Position numbers and translations under genes: made by a program. The notes beneath the pieces were generated by a model that was given only the letters and a program-made list of their open reading frames with translations, made no database searches and was not told the origin of the DNA. From Pegoplata infirma (lineage: Eukaryota > Arthropoda > Insecta > Diptera > Anthomyiidae): a stretch of DNA of 64,000 nucleotides. The stretch is taken from the NCBI GenBank assembly GCA_963921195.1, contig OY992537.1, positions 63,786,400-63,850,399 on the forward strand, written 5' to 3'. Shown one piece after another: positions 57,524 to 64,000 of the stretch (its first letter is position 1; each line of letters begins with the position of its first letter).

Positions 57524-58224
57524 GGCGTACGGACATAGCGCCCAAGGTCTTATCGCCCAAAACCGTAAATGACATATCGCCCACGATGAGACATATAGCC
57601 CAAAATGATAGGTCTAAAAATGTTATTTCTCCCAAAACAAAATTGTCAAAAAATCCAAAATATTTTTTTGGGCGAAATGTCGAAATTACGACTTCTATGA
57701 TTTGTTTTATTGTAATAAAAGTTTTCTGCGTAGCCGGCCTTCGGCCGGGCTTAGGGATTACATACTCCATGCATTAAACCCACCCTCTCTGCAAACCAAA
57801 GTTATTTTGGTTATCAGGCCTTTTTGAGGCACAACAAATTTGGTAGCGTAAAGGACTGCTACCCTAGAAAACTTTACTTTGCGGAGAGGGTGGGTTTAAT
57901 GCATGGATTTTGTTATCCCTAAGCCCGGCCGAAGGCCGGCTACGCATAAAACCTTTAAACCATTGTCTTAAAAAAAACAACATTGGTGAGTTTTATGATT
58001 ATTTTTTTGCGCGCTATGACATTTTATAAATTCAACATTTTGATATTTGGGTAATATGACATTTTTGATAATTTATATTAATTTAAAGAAAATTGTTACA
58101 ATACCCAAAAATAATGGCCATATCGTCCAAAAAATTTTGCAACAACAACTAACACACATTTTTTTTGGGTGGAATGACTTTTTTAAATTGGGCGATATGC
58201 ACTTGGGCGCTATGTCCGTACGCC
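57524..58224. mobile_element. MULE-like palindromic MITE, 9-bp duplication
   Basis: Ends GGCGTACGGACATAGCGCCC and GGGCGCTATGTCCGTACGCC are perfect inverted repeats. A perfect 9-bp duplication GTTACAAAC flanks it (57515-57523, 58225-58233), and copies A and B have the site once. Internally CATGCATTAAACCCACCCTC and CCGGCC-GAA-GGCCGG hairpins are mirrored around a loop near 57840. Nine-base duplications are typical of Mutator-like elements. A partial copy lies at 32547. Confidence 0.9.
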
Positions 58225-58282
58225 GTTACAAACTGAATGACAAATTTATATATACCCTCTATCACTAGAGTGGAGGATATAA

Positions 58283-58971
58283 AAAATAATAAAATTTGCT
58301 ATAGAAAACTTCCCTGATTCTGTGTGGTGTGGTCACTCTAATTCTTAAAACTCTTATTTGAGGTTTACCATATTTTTTTCTTTCATTTCTTTGTTGTTTT
58401 TTTTAGTTTTCTTTATGTTACCACCTTTAAAACAAATTTCACGCTCTAATTCTTTAACAAATGCTGTTAGCAAATGTACTTGTTGTATGAATGTACATGA
58501 GGTTTGTTTTAATGGTCATCGATAACATTTACAATAACAATTGCTAATGCAATTTCTTTTAGTATTTTTACAGCTACATCTTTTGATATACTACTTGGTT
58601 CTTGTACTTGGTATACCAACATTCATATTTATATATTATGAACTACAAGTACTGGCTAAGAGATGTGGTTCGTGTGTTTTTTTTTTTTTTTTTTTCATAC
58701 AAACAACATCTAAATCATTCAGGGTGTTTTAAAATATTTATGTTACGAAAATTAGGGTAGAAATTATGGAAAATCCTATATAACACGATATGCACGATCT
58801 TTCTTATTTGTCAGATGTCTAAATTCAATATCTTAGGAGTCTCATAAGAAGCTCAAATTGGTTAAATGGCAGGGAAACCATTTAACCATAAAACTTCATT
58901 ATATTTATAAAGGTTTGATAAATAAAATGCCGTTATATGAAAAAAGTATTAATGAAACATTGTCATAAATA
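58283..58971. other. Unassigned A+T-rich stretch
   Basis: Nothing recognised; a 63-codon frame over a poly-T run has no motif. Confidence 0.5.
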
Positions 58972-59339
58972 CACTCAAAATATTTTGTAAGCAAAAAAAA
59001 TGAAAAACACATTTAAAACCAGTGAATAAACAATTGAAAACCATCCCAGTAATTATACATTTGTTTTAAAAACATCAACATTTATTTTTTACTGTTGACA
59101 AAATTTTCTAAAATAAATAACATTAAACATTAAAAAATAACGTTTTTTTTAATTCTTTTTTACCAACAAATTCGAAAAAAATAACCTACGAAAACATTAA
59201 AAATTAATGATAGTTCTGTTATTTTTACCAACAAATTAAAAAAAAATTACCAACGGAAACATTAAAAATTAAGGATTTCGATGGTTATTTTTACAATTTT
59301 TCTATTGAATTTTATTTAAATAAAATTTTTAATAACATT

Positions 59340-59408
59340 TTTGGGGAATCGATCCCCGAACCAATTACATTCTGGCCAGACCCTCTACCCATCGTGCCAA
59401 AGTCACTT
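59340..59408 (-). ncRNA. tRNA-like module, second copy
   Basis: Minus strand: TGGCACGATGGGTAGAG and GGGGATCGATTCCCC, aligning with 18003-18068. The B-box stem is longer and cleaner here. Function unproven. Confidence 0.5.
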
Positions 59409-59481
59409 GATACAAATATGTTTTTATATTTCTATAAATAATTTTTAGAATTTTTTGTCAACACAAAAATAACTAACACAA

Positions 59482-59989
59482 CCCAGCAAAAACTAGGTAA
59501 TGTGCTGTGAAAAGTAATGACTGCCAATTACATTACTTATAACAACTACTCATTACCCACTGCATTACTTTAGTCCAAAAAGCAACTAGTGGCTTATATT
59601 GTAATTGTAAGTACTTATTTGCAACAATATAAATATTATGAAATCGAGAATGTTAAAAGTAAATACTTATTTGCAAATTCACTTGGGAAATTAAGTCCAA
59701 TCAGAAAAAAACATTTGTTTTACCTTTTTAGCTTAAATTTTCGCGAAAACGAATAATCTGATAATAAATAGTTATTTCAAACTCTGCAACTATATGTTTT
59801 ATTAACTACTTATTTTACTCGTTATAGGTAAGTAGTTATTTATCTCCCTACTCGTAAGCTTGTAGGCACTAGTTAATTTTGTCTCACGGCCTTTATAGAA
59901 TAAGCAGTGTTTCATGCAATGAGTAAGTACATACCAATAATTATTTCTAATTACTATACTCATTACTAGTAATGAAAAAATTTGCTGGG
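59482..59989. mobile_element. MITE with CCCAGCAAA ends
   Basis: CCCAGCAAAAACTAGGTAATG and ATTACTAGTAATG...TTTGCTGGG are inverted ends. The interior resembles 17146-17638 (GTAATGAGTA / AAGTAGTTATTTATCTC). It sits at nearly the same place in its host as the CCCAAC MITE does in copy 1. Confidence 0.7.
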
Positions 59990-60340
59990 AAGTAGGTAAA
60001 AACTACTGACTTCTCTTTAAAAATGACAACAATTTAAGAAAAATAGCGTACACAAATCATTAAAAATTAAAGAAGAATCACTTATATTTACTTACAGGAC
60101 AAAAATAAATGATTTTAAAAATTGAATGCTAATGAAAGTCTTTATTTTTTATGTTGTTATTTTTTGAAACAAAGAATAGAAATAGTCATTTAAAAAAAAT
60201 TAACATTGAACAAATGTTGTTTCTTTTAAAAACGACAAAACTTAAAACTTTTTAAATAAACTACAAACAGTTGAGTTGGGTTGTACAAGCCTTGAAAGAA
60301 AGCTAGGCGAGTCCATTGTACCATACCCTAGAAGGAAAGA

Positions 60341-60613
60341 TTAGTAAAGAATGAGAGAATAACAGACGTAGTGTGCTGTTGTGTCCTCATCCTCAAGACA
60401 AGCTGCACAAAGAGGGTCTGATAAGACACCCAATCTCGTCACGTGACGAGTACAGGCATTGTGTCCAGTAATTAGGCCAGTAAGTTTGCGACAGTCTTTT
60501 CTACTCAGACTGAGTAAATAGTTTGCCACTTTCTTGTCTGGCCTTATCACAAAACATTTAGTATTCCTACATGTCAACTCATTGGACCATCTTTCCATGA
60601 AAATTGATTTCAT
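60341..60613 (-). pseudogene. C-terminal tail with CCHC-like cluster
   Basis: LTGHNACTRHVTRLG-type sequence followed by CAACLEDEDTTAHYVC (C-x2-C-x8-H-x2-C), the usual C-terminal cysteine-histidine cluster after RNase H in such elements. It ends a little after, at a stop. Confidence 0.85.
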
Positions 60614-60648
60614 GTGAGAGTCTATTCAACGCATCATCCACGTCAAGC

Positions 60649-61020
60649 CTATACCAATCTGAGGCTCCGGATTGTGAGGAATTGTATCGGAGCCAATGTT
60701 TGCCAAAGAATCGGCAATCTCATTTCCCCGTATTCCCCTATGACCCGGAACCCACAAGAGGAGACCCCGGTTTCACATGAGACCTTATTGAGTCTGCGCC
60801 TGCACTCTTGGACAATTTTAGACGTTGTGATTGGAGAATCCAGTGCCTTGAGTGCAGCTTGACTGTCACTACAGATACCGATTTTCCTATCCCTCCATCT
60901 ATTTTCAATTATCCAAGTCGCCACGTCCAAAATAGCAAACACTTCAGTCTGAAAAACTGTTGCCAATGGCGTGAGAGTATTTGGTTTCGTCATCCAAATA
61001 CCAACCAGATCCAGAACCAA
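60649..61020 (-). pseudogene. RNase H domain fragment
   Basis: QTEVFAILDVATWI holds the catalytic glutamate and CSDSQAALKAL the second aspartate. The first aspartate (FYTDGS) is visible in a different frame at about 61040-61050, so there is a frameshift. The domain end is shifted as well. Related to the remnant at 46020. Confidence 0.87.
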
Positions 61021-61087
61021 CTAAGGTACTAGAACCGTCCGTATAGAAGGTATCAAAGTAATTTCTGAGAAGTTTATCTGGATCACA

Positions 61088-61492
61088 TCAGTCTTCCCTT
61101 CTCGGAAATTTAACACTGAACTTCCTACCAAACTCTATGCAAGGCGTCATACTGTCTAAGGGCATAGCAAACATCGGACAAAGTTCCGAAAGCCCATTAA
61201 ACAGTTGACCATGTCCTGCATTGTAGTCTCCATGCCATGATCCATTTTTACGGAGTCTGCACAGAGATTTCTTGGCTACCCCTTGGATATGTAGATCCAA
61301 GGGAAGCATGTCCAACATGTCGTTAAAAACTGCACCTGGTGTAGTGCTCATAGCACCTGTAATCCCCAAGCAAGCTGCTCTTTGTAGTCCGTCCAGTAGA
61401 GCCCGTGTAGATTTAACTACCGTTCGCGGAAACCAGACCACCGCCGCGTATGTCACAAAAGTTCTAATGACCACTAGGTAGATCCAGTGCAC
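61088..61492 (-). pseudogene. RT thumb/connection fragment
   Basis: Continues the RT in another frame: WIYLVVIRTFVTYAAVVWFP, LQRAACLGITGAMSTTPGAV, LDMLPLDLHI. The W-x-Y-x-x-x-x-R and L-x-x-A-x-x-x-x-x-G-A-x-x-T-T-P blocks are standard between the palm and RNase H of these elements. Upstream the same frame carries a stop at about 61588, so it is broken. Confidence 0.88.
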
Positions 61493-61593
61493 CCCCGCAA
61501 GTCTTAGACCCCACGTTTTCCCGAAAGCTCTCCGGCACTGCCAGAAAATACGGTGCGCCCGAGATACCTTAAGTTCAACATGTTTTGTTCACA

Positions 61594-62010
61594 TTAGTTT
61601 ACTATCAAGAGTGAATACTTTACATCTGTGGACAGTTGAAGAGTAACACCCTTCAGCGTAGGAATCTTAAGACCCTTGTGTTTTGTCCTTCGCTTAAACA
61701 ACACGAGTGTTGTCTTAGCTGGATTCACGGACAGGCCATGCCTGTTGCACCAGTTGTCCGTCAAGTCTATAACAGTCTGCATTTTATTGCAGACTATTTC
61801 AAGAGACTTTCCAGAAACTAATGCACACACATCGTCCGCATATGCCTGTACGTGAACACCCAGAGACTGTATTTCCACCAGAAGTAATTCGACCACAAAA
61901 CACCATAGTAGCGGAGAGAGAACACCTCCTTGGGGGCAGCCTCTGTTTACCTCAACAGTGACTTTTGTGCCCCACTGACTTTCAGTGTTCAACAATCTAT
62001 TAGAGAGCAT
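61594..62010 (-). pseudogene. Reverse transcriptase palm fragment
   Basis: Minus frame with GCPQGGVLSPLLW (motif B) and the catalytic AYADDV (motif C), followed by GLSVNPAKTTLVLF (motif D/E region). These are diagnostic of non-LTR reverse transcriptases, which copy element RNA onto nicked DNA. The fingers and endonuclease are missing through 5' truncation. The frame is lost after VKY, where related elements continue with an LG-x-x-LD block. Confidence 0.92.
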
Positions 62011-62083
62011 AAAGTAGATCCATTTGACAAGAACCTCCTACACATTAACTACAAACAGTTAATGTCATAATTTTTTGAGTGTA

Positions 62084-62305
62084 GTATTGTGAGATGGTCT
62101 ACTGGTAGCCAGAGAGGAGACCCCTCGTCGAAGTGGAACGAAGTACCCCCGTTATCATCATCGCACTTAATCTAGGGATCCAATTGAATGCCTTTTGGTG
62201 AGTGGCCTTCCTTGTCGCCACTCGCCAAAGATACCCTAAGGCGGCCCTAAAGTGAATTGTGAAGGTTATTCATGAACTCGGCAAGTCGAATTTAATTTTT
62301 TTTAA
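62084..62305 (+). repeat. Unassigned GC-richer patch ending in DINE-like terminus
   Basis: From 62262 the sequence GGTTATTCATGAACTCGGCAAGTCGAATTTAA equivalent matches the terminal hairpin of the DINE-like family (shown here in pieces: CTCGGCAAGTCGAATTTAA). The preceding 180 bases are less A+T-rich, with GAGACCCCTCGTCGAAG and CCACTCGCCAAAG, and are not recognised. Confidence 0.45.
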
Positions 62306-63720
62306 TTGTTTATTATTGGCAACTCTTAATATAAAGGTGGCAACTCTTGAACGGCGTTCACGTTATTTTGCAAGGCACATATTTTTCTTTTGTTGTCATC
62401 ATAGACAATTTCCTAGGCTAAGTGTCTTTAGTACATTAAATATAGCCGAAATAATAAAAAAATTATAAAACATCCAAATGTGAGAAGTTTCTTCATGGGC
62501 CGATTTTCCTCATGTTTCACACATTATATCTAATACTATTAGCAAGTATTTTACCAAAAATTTTGCCATAAATTTTCCCAAGTATTTGACGCCCAGATAC
62601 ATACAAAATATTTATTTGCTTATAGAGCTAGTACTCTGTTTATCAGGGAGAAAATTTTACCTAAACTGTAAACGCCTCAAATCGTAATAAAAAATTTCAC
62701 TTTTTCACGGCAATTTAAATTGTCTGGTATAACAAAAATGCGTAAAAACTTGTTTAAAAATTTTCCTATTTGCAAACATTTTTTTTATATGGAGTTTGAG
62801 AGATTTTTTTCCGTGAAATCGAACAGAGTACTATGCTGAAACAGCGGAAACGAATTGATCTACTTTTTTTAATTGATTGTTTTTATTTTTTGTAGGCAGA
62901 GGCTGCTTGATTGAATAAAATAGTCGAAACAATAAGTGTCACCGTTATGTAGATTTTACATAAAATAAGTTGTTGCTTTTATTATTTCAGCTAATGCCAT
63001 TTTATAAATTGAGTTCTTTCTTTTTTGTATTATTCTATATTTTTAAAAGAAAATATGTATTGCAGCAAAAATCGATTTTTTAACACTTTATTTCTATAGC
63101 TGACACTATGTCAAATATTGAATTTTTTTTTCTTCTATTTCTTAAAGCCATAAGTATGTAGTTTCAACAAAAGAAAATAAAAATTGAATCCAATAATGTT
63201 GTTTATGATGAGTTTATATTTTAAGTTGTATTTTTAACAATAAAAAATTGAAAAATATTATTTTTATTCATAATAAAGCATTGTTTGTTAAAAAGCAATA
63301 AAAAAATATTTTTTCCGCGCAATAAATTAAATATTTTATTTTATACATACATAGAGTATATTTTGTTTTTCCAGACATATAAATCTTTTTTTATGTTTTT
63401 GTCTGCAACTTTAACGGTTAGAACAAAAATTTATGCACATAACAATATGATGCTTTACCTTTAAATACGAGAAATCTATTTAAAAATATTCATGGAAAAA
63501 TTAAAAATGAAATAGGAAAATATTTTGAAAAAAAAAAAATAGATTTCAAAAATTAATATAAAGAAATATTCAACGGAACTCAACACTTAAAAAACTATGT
63601 CGCTAACTGTTTGAAGTTTGTTCAAAAAGTTGTACGTGTATTTGTTTTTTAAAGAAAAAAACTTTTGCTTATCAAACAAATTTTATTAATAACAACATTT
63701 TAAGTTTGTTTCAGAAATAA
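62306..63720. other. A+T-rich stretch with one small MITE
   Basis: Apart from the hairpin element at 62629-62833, no gene, array or terminal repeat recognised. Confidence 0.5.
62629..62833. mobile_element. Candidate 205-bp MITE, TAGTACTCTGTT ends
   Basis: TAGTACTCTGTT at the left and AACAGAGTACTA at the right are perfect 12-bp inverted repeats, with partial extension (GGGAGAAAAT / TTTTTTCCGTG). Target duplication not resolved. Confidence 0.65.
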
Positions 63721-64000
63721 AATCATAAAATGCCTGCGAATTTTTTACTCTTGCCCAAAAAATTAAATCATGATAATGTTTTGCGGAAGATTTGGGTGTA
63801 CTTGCCAAAGCAAAATTTTTTTAGACAAAATAATGTTGTATTCATTTGCTATTCCATGCAAAACGAATTGAAATATCAGTCGAGGACCCCATTAAAAACC
63901 AAAAGAGCTGTACATTTCGTAAGTGAGGGCAAAAATAAGTGCAAAAAAGTGTTTTTACATTTTGGAGAGTATAACAGATTCGGCACCAAAGAATATAACA
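63721..64000 (+). repeat. TATA-bearing repeat, copy 3, cut by window end
   Basis: TGCCTGCGAATTT, GGAAGATTTGGGTGTACTTG, ATATCAGTCGAGGACCCC and AAAAGAGCTGTACATTTCG match 28345 in order. A 37-base extra segment follows the first motif. The TATA box is altered (TATAACAG). Confidence 0.75.

Larger units (their letters stand above)
55649..58282 (-). mobile_element. DINE/mini-me-like element, copy C, with two insertions
   Basis: Reads in reverse: terminal hairpin (AATTCGATTTGGCCGAAT), CCCTCCACAATACCC, TTTTGAGTGTAAAA repeats, GGACCGATTTTGCTGGATT, the (AGAC)n tract, TATATACTTTATGGGGTCC, and finally CACTAGAGTGGAGGATATA at 58282. Insertions at 56046-57115 and 57524-58224 account for most of its extra length. 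Non-coding. Confidence 0.75.
60273..62046 (-). mobile_element. 5'-truncated non-LTR retrotransposon with 14-bp duplication
   Basis: Flanked by perfect AACTACAAACAGTT (60259-60272, 62047-62060) belonging to the host element, so it is a target-primed insertion. It starts inside the reverse transcriptase palm and ends after the RNase H and zinc-knuckle-like tail, with the 3' end at 60273. No poly(A): the 3' end reads ...TACAACCCAACTC. Four minus-strand frames hold the protein; frameshifts separate them. Confidence 0.88.
58972..62081. mobile_element. TA-flanked TIR element copy 2, with nested insertions
   Basis: CACTCAAAATATTTTGTAAG at the left and ATTTTTTGAGTG at the right with TA outside (58970-58971, 62082-62083). 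It shares internal order with the copy at 17645. Nested are a MITE (59482-59989) and a non-LTR fragment (60273-62046). It retains the uninterrupted target of the CACTG foldback at about 60110. Confidence 0.8.

Overview
This is an A+T-rich eukaryotic window (about three quarters A+T by eye) with no convincing host protein-coding gene. Long open frames are absent. The only translations with recognisable families are decayed non-LTR retrotransposon pieces on the minus strand (46.0-49.4 kb and 60.3-62.0 kb). The repeat content suggests a higher fly, probably a calyptrate: elements with (GTCC/GTCT)n tracts that look like dipteran DINE-1/mini-me elements, foldback elements, and an ORF1 fragment resembling DUF4780. 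That placement is inference. The window reads as intergenic, intronic or pericentromere-like DNA built almost wholly of nested transposons.

Layout. 0-8.9 kb: a diverged inverted repeat pair (0.93-1.47 and 8.03-8.93 kb) encloses palindromic GTAGGCTAC arrays, three copies of a hAT-like MITE made of CGTGAGTGAG-type simple sequence, and a second hAT-like element nested in one of them. 8.95-14.74 kb: a giant foldback with near-identical arms. 15-25.5 kb: two DINE-like copies (15.57 and 23.36 kb). Between them lies a TA-flanked TIR element (17.65-21.15 kb) holding a tRNA-like module, a nested MITE and a foldback with CACTG ends (19.25-20.97 kb). 25.5-36.5 kb: sparse A+T-rich DNA with a small foldback, TATA-bearing repeats, a hAT MITE inside a DINE-like copy and a partial MULE-like MITE. 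36.6-43.9 kb: two hAT-like elements whose interiors carry a 35-bp self-complementary satellite, with a 0.78-kb foldback between them. 44-50 kb: hairpins, a small MITE, and an antisense non-LTR ruin invaded by a tRNA-derived SINE. 50.9-53.9 kb: a TIR element filled with a roughly 165-bp satellite. 54-58.3 kb: two abutting Harbinger-like MITEs and an antisense DINE-like copy broken by two insertions. 59-62.1 kb: the second copy of the 17.6-kb TIR element, interrupted by a MITE and a 5'-truncated non-LTR element with a 14-bp target duplication. 62.1-64 kb: A+T-rich DNA and a repeat that runs off the window.

Nothing here forms a pathway. The window is a stratigraphic record: many insertions can be checked inside the window by target-site duplications and by a paralogous empty copy of the target. 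The most interesting theme is that several unrelated terminal-inverted-repeat elements carry tandem or palindromic satellite arrays between their ends. The clearest is a hAT-like element with a homogeneous 35-bp array made of two adjoining palindromes. Most non-coding calls rest on visible terminal repeats and target duplications; family names are assigned by terminal motif and duplication length, not by transposase sequence, because no transposase is present.
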